From positions 250 through 46,666 of the forward strand of contig PMYL01000008.1 in assembly GCA_003170825.1 (NCBI GenBank): 46,417 nucleotides of DNA, read 5' to 3'. This DNA comes from Acidobacteriaceae bacterium (GTDB lineage: Bacteria; Acidobacteriota; Terriglobia; Terriglobales; Acidobacteriaceae). Positions 24,824 through 32,663 of this stretch are shown here, piece by piece. The translations under genes and the position numbers were made by a program. Position 1 is the first letter of the stretch, and each line of letters starts with the position of its first letter. Below the pieces are notes generated by a model. That model did no database searches. It saw only the letters and a list, made by a program, of their open reading frames with translations, and had not been told where the DNA came from.

Positions 24824-25669
24824 ATGAGCGAACAGGAATCAGGGATTTCCATTCAGGCGCAGGCGGTTTCGCCGGCGTGGATCAGGATCGAGCGGGCGCG
24901 GCATCCCCAGCGGCCCTACCCCATGGACTTTATCGAGCGGGTCTTCACCGATTTCAGCGAGATTCACGGGGATCGCGCCTATGGCGACGACGAGGCCGTG
25001 GCTTGCGGGATGGCGCGGCTGGGCACGGAAGAGGTGCTGGTCATCGGCAACCGCAAGGGCGGGAGCACCAGGGACCGGGTGCGGCGCAACTTCGGCATGC
25101 CCCACCCCGAGGGCTACCGCAAGGCGCTGCGATGCATGAGGATCGCCGAAAAGTTCTCGCGGCCGGTGATCAGCTTTATCGACCTGCCGGGGGCTTATCC
25201 GGGGCTGGGCGCCGAGGAGCGGGGCCAGGCCGAGGCCATCGCCCGGAACCTTCTGGAGATGTCGCGTCTGCGCGTGCCCACCATCTCGGTCATCACTGGC
25301 GAGGGCGGATCGGGCGGAGCGCTGGCCCTGGCTGTCAGTGACCGGGTGCTGATCCTGGAAAATGCGCTTTACTTCGTGATTACTCCGGAGTCCTGCGCGG
25401 CCATCATGTGGCGCGATGCGGCGCACAAGCAGTTGGCCGCCGAGGCCATGCGCATCTCCGCGCCGGAGGTTGCCGCGTTGGGCTGCGTGGACGAGATTGT
25501 TTCCGAGCCGCCGGGAGGCGCGCACACCGACCATGAGGCGGGCGCGGGGCTGCTGGGCAGTGTGCTGAAGAAGCACCTGGCCGAGCTGAAGGCGATGCCG
25601 GTGGAGGCCCTGGTGGCCGCGCGGCAGCAAAAGTTCCGCAACATCGCGCAGTTCTACACAGAAGGTTAG
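24824..25669 (+). CDS. accA: Acetyl-CoA carboxylase carboxyltransferase, alpha subunit
   Basis: The 281-residue protein is the AccA subunit that, with AccD, moves the carboxyl group from biotin-BCCP to acetyl-CoA to make malonyl-CoA for fatty acid synthesis. Recognisable parts are FTDFSEIHGDRAYGDDEAVA, GMPHPEGYRKALRCMRIAEK, FIDLPGAYPGLGAEERGQAE and the oxyanion-hole stretch GEGGSGGALALAVSDRVLIL. It is shorter at the N-terminus than the 319-residue E. coli protein, as in many bacteria. TAGAAT at 24771-24776 is a possible -10 box. The following CPBP gene starts at the base after its stop codon. Confidence 0.95.
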   Translation: MSEQESGISIQAQAVSPAWIRIERARHPQRPYPMDFIERVFTDFSEIHGDRAYGDDEAVACGMARLGTEEVLVIGNRKGGSTRDRVRRNFGMPHPEGYRKALRCMRIAEKFSRPVISFIDLPGAYPGLGAEERGQAEAIARNLLEMSRLRVPTISVITGEGGSGGALALAVSDRVLILENALYFVITPESCAAIMWRDAAHKQLAAEAMRISAPEVAALGCVDEIVSEPPGGAHTDHEAGAGLLGSVLKKHLAELKAMPVEALVAARQQKFRNIAQFYTEG

Positions 25670-26695
25670 ATGCCGATGAGCACACCCCACTCTGGCGGCG
25701 GCAGGTTTCGCGCCTACGTACGCTTCATTGCCGCGGTGCTCTACTTCTTTCTTGCGCGGTCGCTGGCCCGTCACGGGGCGCAAGGGCTGACCGGCGAACA
25801 GTGGGCTCCGCTGGTGGAGCAGGCGATGCTGGTTTTCCTGCTGCTGCTGGGCTATGCGGCGATGGGATTCTGGCTTGAGGGGCAGATCCACCCAGTGAGC
25901 GCGCAGGGATTGCCGCGGCGTCCGGGTTGGAAGGGCGAGGCGGGAGTGGGCCTGGCTGTTGGTTGGTCGCTGGCGATCGTGTGCGTGTTGCCCATGGTGC
26001 TCGTTGGCGGCATCGCCATTGTTCTCATCCTCCAGCCCTCCGCCTGGGGCTGGCTGGCAGCCGATGTCGCATTCTTCGCGCTGGCCGCGCTGGGGGAAGA
26101 GATTGCCTTTCGCGGCTACGGATTTCAGCGCTTTGCCCACGCGGTGGGGCCGGTTGGAGCGGCGTTAGGGTTTGCGGCGTTTTATGCCATTGTGCAGGCG
26201 CAGGCGCCAGGGTCGAGCCACGCCAGCGTCGCCGTCTCCGTGGTGCTCAGCCTGGTGCTTTCCGCGGCTTACCTGCGTACACGGGCTCTGTGGCTGAGCT
26301 GGGGGCTTAACTTTGGCTGGAAGGCCAGCCGCGCCCTGCTGTTCGGACTTGCCGTGAGCGGCGTGAACAGTCATTCGCCCGTGGTGCAGGGCGATCCCAT
26401 GGGACCGTTCTGGCTGACCGGCGGCGGTTACGGGCTGGACGGTAGCTGGGTTACGTTCTTCGTTCTCCTCGCGGCGCTGCCGGTGGTCTTCCGGGTGACG
26501 CGGGAGCTGGATTTCCGCTACAACGCGCCGGTGATCGTACCGGGAGGCATTCCGGTGGACCTGGACGCGGCCGCTCGACGCCAGCATGAGGCTGCGATGG
26601 GAGCGGCCGAGCCCGCGGCCCCCGCGCTGGTGCAGATCTTCCCGGCTGCCACGCCGCCGCAGCCTCCGCCAGCGGACGCCGATCAGACGAATTGA
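25670..26695 (+). CDS. CPBP (Abi/CAAX-like) membrane protein lacking motifs 2 and 3
   Basis: The 341-residue membrane protein has about seven hydrophobic segments (for example near 16-30, 52-69, 92-121, 126-141, 160-176, 183-200 and 268-285). The CPBP intramembrane protease motif EExxxR is present as EEIAFRGYGFQ (E143, E144, R148). The second motif FxxxH appears as FYAIV, without the His. The third, usually HxxxN in the context GLHAGWN, reads GLNFGWK, so both metal-binding residues are changed. The C-terminal 55 residues are Ala/Pro-rich and cytosolic. Known members process prenylated proteins or confer bacteriocin immunity; this one may be non-catalytic. It starts directly after the accA stop, so it is probably translated from the same mRNA. 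Confidence 0.82.
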   Translation: MPMSTPHSGGGRFRAYVRFIAAVLYFFLARSLARHGAQGLTGEQWAPLVEQAMLVFLLLLGYAAMGFWLEGQIHPVSAQGLPRRPGWKGEAGVGLAVGWSLAIVCVLPMVLVGGIAIVLILQPSAWGWLAADVAFFALAALGEEIAFRGYGFQRFAHAVGPVGAALGFAAFYAIVQAQAPGSSHASVAVSVVLSLVLSAAYLRTRALWLSWGLNFGWKASRALLFGLAVSGVNSHSPVVQGDPMGPFWLTGGGYGLDGSWVTFFVLLAALPVVFRVTRELDFRYNAPVIVPGGIPVDLDAAARRQHEAAMGAAEPAAPALVQIFPAATPPQPPPADADQTN

Positions 26696-26734
26696 CGGGC
26701 TGAAACGGCGCAGGCGGCATTGATGTAGACTGGA

Positions 26735-26753
26735 GGCAGCGAGTCCCGCTGCC
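26735..26753 (+). terminator. Hairpin after the CPBP gene
   Basis: GGCAGCG (26735-26741) and CGCTGCC (26747-26753) pair with a 5-base loop, 40 bases after the stop codon. A T5 run occurs 12 bases further on (26766-26770). It is a plausible but weak intrinsic terminator for accA-CPBP. Confidence 0.45.
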
Positions 26754-26807
26754 TTGCAGGCAATGTTTTTGCGACGAGAGGCGAGCAACCGACCGCGACG
26801 TTGAAGC

Positions 26808-26825
26808 CGTCCGCCGCGGCGGACG
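26808..26825. repeat. Perfect 18-bp palindrome with CCGCCGCGGCGG core
   Basis: CGTCCGCCGCGGCGGACG is a perfect palindrome upstream of the zinc-ribbon gene. The same 12-bp core occurs in the 41-bp repeats at 7828-7839 and 46288-46299; a near-identical core without the final context lies at 38909-38920. Confidence 0.75.
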
Positions 26826-26863
26826 TGAGCAGAGACAACCCCAGAAGGAGAAACACCCGACCG

Positions 26864-27043
26864 ATGGCCAAGATTGCAAAAACAGGTGACCGCAAGAAGG
26901 TAATGGATACGACGAAGTCGACCGACTGTCCGAAGTGCAGCAAGCCGACGCGTATCGTCAAGCGCGTGAAGGACCGCGAGCGCGGCGTCCCCGGCGGAGT
27001 CTACATCTCATGCTCTGTATGCGACTTCTACGAGAAACTTTAA
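26864..27043 (+). CDS. Small zinc-ribbon protein
   Basis: This 59-residue basic protein has two CxxC knuckles, CPKC and CSVC, spaced as in a zinc ribbon, and an N-terminal Lys/Arg-rich segment (MAKIAKTGDRKKVMD). AGAAGGAG lies upstream, though 13 bases from the ATG, and a perfect intrinsic terminator follows within 30 bases, so it is a stand-alone transcription unit. Zinc ribbons of this size bind nucleic acid or ribosomes, or act as small regulators; nothing here tells which. Codon use matches the neighbours. Confidence 0.78.
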   Translation: MAKIAKTGDRKKVMDTTKSTDCPKCSKPTRIVKRVKDRERGVPGGVYISCSVCDFYEKL

Positions 27044-27069
27044 GCTCCGGTTGAAGTTTGGCGTAAATA

Positions 27070-27095
27070 GAGCCCGGCAGATTGCCGGGCTCTTT
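27070..27095. terminator. Intrinsic terminator between the zinc-ribbon gene and pyrF
   Basis: GAGCCCGGCA (27070-27079) and TGCCGGGCTC (27083-27092) form a perfect 10-bp stem with a 3-base loop followed by TTT. On the minus strand the stem is followed by TATTTA, so it can serve the convergent pyrF transcript too. Confidence 0.88.
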
Positions 27096-27108
27096 CCGTG
27101 TACAGGGG

Positions 27109-27894
27109 TTACGGCTCGAGCGCTTCGGCCATCTCTTTGAGGATTGCCTCTGCGGCTTCGGCGGGATCGGAGGCCTGTGTGATGGGACGGCCGACGACCA
27201 GGAAGCTGGCGCCCTGGCGCAGGGCTTCGGCGGGGGTGGCGATGCGCTTCTGGTCGCCAATTTCGGCGCCGGCGGGGCGGATGCCGGGAACGACCAGCAC
27301 GCCTTCCGGGCCGGTAAGGGCGCGCAGGGATGCGACCTCCTGAGGGGAGCAGACGAAGCCTCGAATCCCGGCAGCCAAGCCCATCCGGGCCAGCAATTCG
27401 ACCTGTTCGGCGGGGGAACGTTCGAGACCAATGGCGCTCATCTGGGCCGAGTCCATGCTGGTAAGCACGGTGACGGCCAGCAGCTCAGGGGGATCGGAGA
27501 GGCCGTCCAGAGCAGCGCGGGCGGCGGCCAGCATGGCAGGGCCTCCGGCGGCATGGACGGTGATCATGTGCACACCCAGCGCCGCGGCAGAACGCACCGC
27601 TGCGGCCACGGTGTTGGGAATGTCGTGGAATTTCAGGTCAAGGAAGATGGAGTGGCCGCGCTTGAGCAGCGGGTCCAGGACGGCGGGACCGGCGGCCACA
27701 AACAGCTCCAACCCCACCTTGAACCAGCGGCAGGTGTTCTCCAATTGGTTCACCAGGGCGACGGCGGAGGCTGCATCCGGCACATCGAGGGCCACGATGA
27801 GGCGCTTGCGGGCCTCCTCCATCGGGTCTGGCCGGCGGGGCGCAGGCGACCGGGCGGTTACGAAGGTCGGATTGAGCCGCTCGGGGATGGGCAT
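27109..27894 (-). CDS. pyrF: Orotidine-5'-phosphate decarboxylase
   Basis: The 261-residue protein is a type I OMP decarboxylase that makes UMP in the last step of de novo pyrimidine synthesis. It has the opening strand RLIVALDVPD, the catalytic Asp-Lys-x-x-Asp array in DLKFHDIPNTV, and phosphate-binding VVPGIRP and FLVVGRPIT near the C-terminus. The first 24 residues (to PMEEARKR) extend beyond the usual start, so an internal ATG at about residue 25 is a possible alternative. It converges on the zinc-ribbon gene across a shared terminator. The gene upstream on the same strand is 155 bases away, separated by a long hairpin. Confidence 0.93.
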   Translation of the reverse strand: MPIPERLNPTFVTARSPAPRRPDPMEEARKRLIVALDVPDAASAVALVNQLENTCRWFKVGLELFVAAGPAVLDPLLKRGHSIFLDLKFHDIPNTVAAAVRSAAALGVHMITVHAAGGPAMLAAARAALDGLSDPPELLAVTVLTSMDSAQMSAIGLERSPAEQVELLARMGLAAGIRGFVCSPQEVASLRALTGPEGVLVVPGIRPAGAEIGDQKRIATPAEALRQGASFLVVGRPITQASDPAEAAEAILKEMAEALEP

Positions 27895-27952
27895 AATTGA
27901 ATCCTAAAGCATGCAGGTCCTCCGGTATTCTCACGCCTGCAATGGGGGATCT

Positions 27953-28000
27953 GTGCATGAGGCTGGCGATTTCTTCGAGAAATCGCCAATCCTCATGCAC
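27953..28000. repeat. Extended two-part hairpin upstream of pyrF
   Basis: Outer arms GTGCATGAGG (27953-27962) and CCTCATGCAC (27991-28000) and inner arms GGCGATTTCT (27965-27974) and AGAAATCGCC (27978-27987) are each perfectly complementary. They are separated only by an internal bulge of 2 against 3 bases, and the loop is 3 bases. No T-run follows on either side, so it is not a standard terminator. It lies between two minus-strand genes. Confidence 0.75.
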
Positions 28001-28049
28001 ACGCGGGAAAGCCGCGAAGTGAAGCTGTTTGGGCCAGGGCCGGCAAGCC

Positions 28050-28493
28050 TCAGGCCCGGGCCGCCATCGGCGCGGCGGTGGAGATTTCGCGAATCCTGGA
28101 CTGGTCTTGCGCGGGCAGGAAGCGGCAGAGATAATCGATGGGGTCTTCAGCTGCGGCCATCTGGCGCAGGTGATACTTCCACACATCGGGCTTGATGGTG
28201 CGCCGGGTGAAGGGCTTACGGGTCACGTAAACCACGTCGCCCTGGGCGGTGACCCTGGGATAGGTGACGGAGGGGATCATGAAGCTCATATGGGCGCCGG
28301 TCCGCCAGAAGCAGCGAGCGAAGTCGTGGGAGAAGAGCAGCGTGTAATGGCGGCCCTCCCACGCCAGCAGGGCCAAAGCCTGCTCGGCGCCGGGCCAGAC
28401 CGGCTGTACATGGGACAGGAACCAACGGCGGAACTCGAATCCGTTAAACTGAGCCTGATTGAGCAGCAGTCTCAGCATCTCTTTCCGATTCAT
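28050..28493 (-). CDS. Unknown 147-residue protein
   Basis: I do not recognise this protein. It opens MNRKEMLRLLLNQAQFNGFE, preceded by an AAGGA SD. It is soluble, basic and rich in Trp, Phe and His in its first 100 residues (RRWFLSHVQPVWPG, RHYTLLFSHDFARCFWR). No metal-binding motif or membrane segment is apparent. Codon bias matches the neighbours, which with the SD argues for a real gene. It lies upstream of pyrF on the same strand but a long hairpin separates them. A role cannot be deduced. Confidence 0.68.
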   Translation of the reverse strand: MNRKEMLRLLLNQAQFNGFEFRRWFLSHVQPVWPGAEQALALLAWEGRHYTLLFSHDFARCFWRTGAHMSFMIPSVTYPRVTAQGDVVYVTRKPFTRRTIKPDVWKYHLRQMAAAEDPIDYLCRFLPAQDQSRIREISTAAPMAARA

Positions 28494-28661
28494 TTCACCA
28501 ATCCTTCAAGCAAGATGGAAATCCAGGGGTTGAGCGGCGCGTCGATGACGCCGCAAATATGGAGGCAACAAGGGTGAAGCATTTTGAAGCGTCTTCTGTT
28601 GTTGGTTAACGTCAAACAGGCGGTAGTTTCCTTTTTTTGAAGGCAAGAAGGAGAATCAAGG

Positions 28662-29879
28662 TTGAAGACAGGATCATTCTCGATGCGCGGATTGGGATGG
28701 GGAATCGTATTGCTCGCCGCGGCGAGCCTGGGTTGGGCCTCCGGGGTGCATACCAATCCCCTGAACCGCGACCCTCTGGTCCGCGAAGCCTTCGATCACT
28801 TCTACCAGTTGGACTATGCGGGGGCCGTGGAGAGGTTCGAGCGGTTTCACGCAGCACACCCCGGCGATCCGCAGGGAACGGTGCTGCTGCTGGACGCGGT
28901 GCTCTTTCAGGAGCTCTACTGGCTGGACCTGCTGGACACGACCTTCTACGCCAACGACGGCTTCTTGACCGGGCGGCATGCCACTCAGGAAGACCCGAAG
29001 GCGCGGGAACGCATCCTGGCCCTGGCCGACGAAACCATCCACGAGGCCGACTGGCGGCTGAGCAAGAATCAGGACGACGTAGACGCTCTCTATGCGCGCG
29101 GCTGGGCGCGCGCGCTGAAGTGTACCTATATTGCCATGGTGGAGCGGAGTTACATGACTGGATTCAAGCTGGCGCTGGGGGCCAAGGACGATCACGAGCG
29201 CGTGCTGCAACTGGCCCCGGACTACGTGGACGCGAAGCTGGTGGTGGGGGTGTATGAGTATGTGGTGGGAGCGCTGCCGGTTCCGTTCAAATTGTTGATC
29301 GGGTTTGCCGGGATGACGGGGTCAAAAACCAAGGGCCTGGAGATGCTGACCGACGACGGCAACCGAGGGCCGGTGACCAACGTCGAGGCGCGCACCACGA
29401 TTGCGCTGTTTCTGCGCCGCGAGGCTCGGTACAAAGAGGCGATCCTGGTGGTGCGAACCCTCAAGAACGAATATCCCCGCGACTTTCTGTTCAGCCTGGA
29501 AGAGGCCAACCTGCGCAAGGATGCGGGCGAGGGCATGGACGCGGTGACAGCGTACCGTGAGATTCTGGCTACCAACGCCAAGCCCGGCTATTACTATTCC
29601 GCGCGCATGGAACTCACTTACTTTGGCCTCGGCGACGCCCTGCGCGGGCAGCGCCACTACGGAGAGGCGGCGCAGTCTTACGAGCAGGCCGCGTGGACCC
29701 CGAACGTGGGGCCTGAACTCAAAATCCGGTCGCTGCTGGCCGCCGGAGAGTGCCATGACATGAACGGCGAGCGGCAACTGGCGCTCAGGGACTACCAGGG
29801 GGCCATCGACGCCGGTCCCAACACCTCCCGTGCAGATACCGCAAGAAAATACCTGCGCACGGTCTATAGCGGGACCTAG
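28662..29879 (+). CDS. Secreted tetratricopeptide-repeat protein
   Basis: The 405-residue protein has an N-terminal signal peptide (SMRGLGWGIVLLAAASLGWA, cleavage near 26). The rest is helical with TPR-like units: FDHFYQLDYAGAVERFERFH near 44, a repeat near 270-300, and clear ones at the C-terminus (YGEAAQSYEQAAW, RQLALRDYQGAIDAGPNT). TPR domains bind other proteins, so it is probably a periplasmic or surface scaffold. The start is TTG at 28662: GAAGGAG lies 8 bases upstream, whereas the next ATG at 28683 would have no SD but would still leave a signal peptide. A poly-T stretch at 28632-28638 upstream may belong to an older terminator. Confidence 0.82.
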   Translation: MKTGSFSMRGLGWGIVLLAAASLGWASGVHTNPLNRDPLVREAFDHFYQLDYAGAVERFERFHAAHPGDPQGTVLLLDAVLFQELYWLDLLDTTFYANDGFLTGRHATQEDPKARERILALADETIHEADWRLSKNQDDVDALYARGWARALKCTYIAMVERSYMTGFKLALGAKDDHERVLQLAPDYVDAKLVVGVYEYVVGALPVPFKLLIGFAGMTGSKTKGLEMLTDDGNRGPVTNVEARTTIALFLRREARYKEAILVVRTLKNEYPRDFLFSLEEANLRKDAGEGMDAVTAYREILATNAKPGYYYSARMELTYFGLGDALRGQRHYGEAAQSYEQAAWTPNVGPELKIRSLLAAGECHDMNGERQLALRDYQGAIDAGPNTSRADTARKYLRTVYSGT

Positions 29880-29966
29880 AGCGAATTTGAACGGAGCGCA
29901 TGGAACCGCGAATGCTTCGCTTCCGTATATTCAGAATGGATGGGGTTTCTGGAGGAGGGATCGACT

Positions 29967-30296
29967 ATGGCCGTCTTTTGTCAACGCTGTGGGACCGGGT
30001 TGCCCGTGAGCGCGCGGTTCTGCTCGAACTGCGGCGCGGTGATTCCTGTGGCGCAGGCCATGTCCGGCAGGCCAATGGGCAGGCCGCTGGTTCGGCCGCG
30101 TGTGGGCCGCCAGATTGCCGGGGTCTGCCTGGCGCTGGCGCAGTCCAACGGCTGGGATATCGCCGTCGTTCGCATTCTGACTGTACTGGGATTCATCTTC
30201 ACGAGCGGATTTGTGGGCGTGGCCTATGTGGCCGCCTGGATTGGGATTCCCGAGGAGCCTGTGGAGCTGCCGGGGGCGTATCCTCCTAATGTATGA
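29967..30296 (+). CDS. Zinc-ribbon plus PspC-domain membrane protein
   Basis: The 109-residue protein starts with a zinc ribbon (FCQRCG ... FCSNCG, Cys pairs near residues 5-8 and 19-22). It continues through a Pro/Arg-rich linker into a PspC domain: RQIAGVCLALAQSNGWDIAVVRI followed by one membrane helix (about 72-92). PspC domains sense envelope stress or bind at the inner membrane in the phage-shock response. ATG 29967 has GGAGGAGGGA 6 bases before it and is preferred over an in-frame ATG at 29940. The gene overlaps the following hydrolase by 4 bases (ATGA), so the two are co-translated. Confidence 0.86.
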   Translation: MAVFCQRCGTGLPVSARFCSNCGAVIPVAQAMSGRPMGRPLVRPRVGRQIAGVCLALAQSNGWDIAVVRILTVLGFIFTSGFVGVAYVAAWIGIPEEPVELPGAYPPNV

Positions 30297-31126
30297 ACGA
30301 TTGGTACAAATCGGACGGAGCGAGGCTGGATTTTCGCGATACCGGTGCCGGGCTGCCGGTGGTTTTTCTGCACCCCACGCCACTCGATCATGATTATTGG
30401 CGGCCGCTGACAGACGACCTGGGCGGCGTTCGCGCCATCGTTCCCAACTTGCGCGGCCACGGCAGCTCGAAGTTGGGCGAAACCCTGCCCGTAGGCGGCT
30501 TTGCACGCGTTCCCGACGCCCCGGTGCTGACCATCGCGCAGTTGGCCACCGACATTCTTGCCCTTCTGGATCATCTTCATGTGCCGGAGGCTATCTTTGC
30601 CGGCTGCTCCATTGGCGGCTATGTGCTGCTGGAGTTGTGGCGCAGAGCCCCGAAGCGGATGCGGGGGCTGGCGTTTGTCTGCTCCAAGCCGCAGCCGGAT
30701 GCCGAGGCCAACCTGCTGAAGCGCGCCGAAAACATTGCGCAAGTCCGGGCCCAGGGTACGCAGGCGCTGTTCGACGGCATGGCGCAGAGCCTGATCGGGA
30801 AAACGGCGCGCGAGCGCCGCCCTGAGATCGTGGCCGAGTTGCGGGCCCGCATGACGCTGACTCCGGAGGCCGCGGTGGCCGTGCAGGCTGGCCTCGCCAC
30901 GCGGCCCGATTCGGTGCCCACCGTGGCCACCATCGGCGTGCCGGTGATGGCCATCGCCGGCGGCGAAGATACCACCGTGAGCCGGGCCGAAATGAAAGTC
31001 TTCCGCGCCGCGCCGGGCGGGTGCGAGTTCCACCTGCTGCCCCACGCCGGCCACTTTGCCGCCTATGAGCAGCCGCGGAAGGTTGCCGCGCTGTTAGCCG
31101 AGTGGCTTCGCCAGCTCGACGCCTGA
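30293..31126 (+). CDS. Alpha/beta-hydrolase fold protein
   Basis: The 277-residue protein has the alpha/beta hydrolase features HP (oxyanion region, VVFLHPTPLDHDYW), nucleophile elbow GCSIGGY with S106, an acidic residue after VMAIAGGED and a C-terminal catalytic His in LPHAGHFAA near 257. Members include esterases, C-C hydrolases and haloperoxidase-like enzymes; the substrate cannot be told. It is soluble, with no signal peptide. The start overlaps the PspC-domain gene, suggesting joint expression. A decayed copy of its 3' third lies at 32525-32663, beyond the next gene. Confidence 0.86.
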   Translation: MNDWYKSDGARLDFRDTGAGLPVVFLHPTPLDHDYWRPLTDDLGGVRAIVPNLRGHGSSKLGETLPVGGFARVPDAPVLTIAQLATDILALLDHLHVPEAIFAGCSIGGYVLLELWRRAPKRMRGLAFVCSKPQPDAEANLLKRAENIAQVRAQGTQALFDGMAQSLIGKTARERRPEIVAELRARMTLTPEAAVAVQAGLATRPDSVPTVATIGVPVMAIAGGEDTTVSRAEMKVFRAAPGGCEFHLLPHAGHFAAYEQPRKVAALLAEWLRQLDA

Positions 31127-31429
31127 GCGGCGGGCCGAAATCCATTGCCATAGGGGAGCGGGCAGGCCACGCGGTCTCACGAAGAGGCGATTCGGCTTGG
31201 GCAACTCGCAGGTGCGCAAAGCCCTGACGTGCTCCAAATCATCTCGCGAAGATCGATTCTGTAGATTCAATTCCAATGATCCCGACAAGTGAGCAGTAGT
31301 AAACAGACTTGGCGATGCATTCGTAGAATTCTAGCCCCAGACGCGCAACGCGTCGCCTCTCAGTCCACGCAGCCCGCGGCAGCACGGAACAGGCGGGTAA
31401 TCGAAGGACGATCTGGCAAGGGGATCGAT
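31127..31429. other. 303-base gap before the YXWGXW gene
   Basis: No gene or strong secondary structure is apparent. TAGAAT at 31324-31329 is a possible -10 box about 100 bases before the downstream ATG, but no matching -35 hexamer is seen. Confidence 0.35.
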
Positions 31430-32515
31430 ATGCGTACCATCCGGTTTCTGTTAGCGCTTCTGATTTTGGCCATTCCGGCCGCCTCGTTCGGGCAGATTGG
31501 CGTAAGGATCGCGATCGGTCCGCCTGCGCTGCCGTTCTATGACCAGCCAATTTGCCCCGGAGACGGCTATCTCTGGACGCCGGGCTATTGGGCCTATGAC
31601 GACAACATTTCCGATTACTACTGGGTACCCGGAACGTGGGTGATGGCGCCGGAAGAGGGTTTCCTCTGGACTCCGGGCTATTGGGGCTGGGGCGACGGCG
31701 GTTATTTCTTCAATGACGGCTACTGGGGGCCTACCGTCGGGTTCTATGGCGGGATCAACTACGGCTTCGGTTACTTTGGCGAGGGTTATGGAGGCGGCCG
31801 TTGGGACCACGGGCACTTTTTCTATAACCGTTCCGTCAACAACGTGGATATCACGAATATTCACAATGTCTACAACGAAAGGGTCGAGAACAACAACGGG
31901 AACCGCGTCAGCTACAACGGCGGAAAGGGCGGGATTGAGGCGCGTCCAACCTCTGAACAGCAGGCTGCGGCAAACCAGAGGCATATTCCGGCAGTCGCAG
32001 CTCAATCTGAACATGCACAAGGCGCGCGCGCCAATCCGGACCAGCGCGCAGGGGTGAACCACGGCAAGCCGGCAGTCGCAGCCACTGCAAAGCCCGGAGA
32101 TTTCAGCCAGCAACGCGGAGCGACAGCAGCCAAGGAGACAGGGGAGCCTTCCAGGGCCGGAGCCGGTGGTGCGGCAACCGAGCCCCGCGCCGTAGTCCAT
32201 CCGAAAGACCTTCCACCGATTGCACGCCCCGCGCCGGTCAACTCAGGGAATGCGAAGGCGGACAAGAAGTACGAACAGCAGCAGGACAAGTTGATCACCA
32301 AACAAACCCAGGATCGGCAGAATCTTCAGCAGAAGCAGGACGCGGAACATCAGCAGAAGACGAACGCCACTGACCAGAAACTGGAGCAGAAGCACCAGCA
32401 ACAGACGCAGCAGTTGGCGCAAAAACACACATCTCAGCAGCAGTCGTTGCAGGCTCGTCAACCTCAGGCTCGCCAACCTCAGGCTCGCCAATCTGAGCCG
32501 GGGCCTCGGAAATAG
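31430..32515 (+). CDS. Secreted YXWGXW-repeat protein
   Basis: The 361-residue protein has a signal peptide (MRTIRFLLALLILAIPAASF, about 1-21). An N-terminal aromatic/Gly-rich domain repeats the pattern Y/L-W-x-PGYW (YLWTPGYWAYD, YYWVPGTWVM, FLWTPGYWGWGDG), the YXWGXW repeat family. A Gly/Tyr-rich segment and an Asn-rich segment (NNVDITNIHNVYNERVENN) follow. The C-terminal half is low-complexity: Ala/Gln-rich, then a Gln/Lys-rich probable coiled coil (about 275-340) ending in three QARQP units. Function is unknown; the layout suits an exported or surface-adhering protein. ATG 31430 with AAGGGG 8 bases upstream is preferred to an in-frame ATG at 31289 that would bury the signal peptide. Confidence 0.83.
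   Translation: MRTIRFLLALLILAIPAASFGQIGVRIAIGPPALPFYDQPICPGDGYLWTPGYWAYDDNISDYYWVPGTWVMAPEEGFLWTPGYWGWGDGGYFFNDGYWGPTVGFYGGINYGFGYFGEGYGGGRWDHGHFFYNRSVNNVDITNIHNVYNERVENNNGNRVSYNGGKGGIEARPTSEQQAAANQRHIPAVAAQSEHAQGARANPDQRAGVNHGKPAVAATAKPGDFSQQRGATAAKETGEPSRAGAGGAATEPRAVVHPKDLPPIARPAPVNSGNAKADKKYEQQQDKLITKQTQDRQNLQQKQDAEHQQKTNATDQKLEQKHQQQTQQLAQKHTSQQQSLQARQPQARQPQARQSEPGPRK
32450..32494 (+). repeat. Three tandem 15-bp repeats at the 3' end of the YXWGXW gene
   Basis: CAGGCTCGTCAACCT (32450), CAGGCTCGCCAACCT (32465) and CAGGCTCGCCAATCT (32480) follow head to tail, with one base change between neighbouring copies. They encode three QARQP/S units. Confidence 0.9.
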
Positions 32516-32524
32516 CAGGAACGT

Positions 32525-32663
32525 CCACGCGGAACGGACTCCCTGCCCACCTTGGCCACCATCGGCATGCCGATGGTGGCCATCGTCGTTGGAGAGGATA
32601 AAACCGCGAGCCGGACCGCGTTGAACTTTTTCCGCGCCGCGCTGGGCGCGTGTGAGTTCCACC
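32525..32663 (+). pseudogene. Decayed partial duplicate of the alpha/beta hydrolase gene
   Basis: This 139-base segment matches 30897-31034, the part of the hydrolase gene coding for roughly residues 202-247. The encoded stretch MATIGMPMVAIVVGEDKT parallels VATIGVPVMAIAGGEDTT, and FFRAALGACEFH parallels VFRAAPGGCEFH. Neither the N-terminal two thirds nor the catalytic C-terminal His region follows, so it cannot encode a working enzyme. It sits between the YXWGXW gene and lysA. Confidence 0.8.

Noticed and set aside
32450..32494. CRISPR-like short repeats
   Set aside because: The units are contiguous, in-frame and encode QARQP; there are no spacers.
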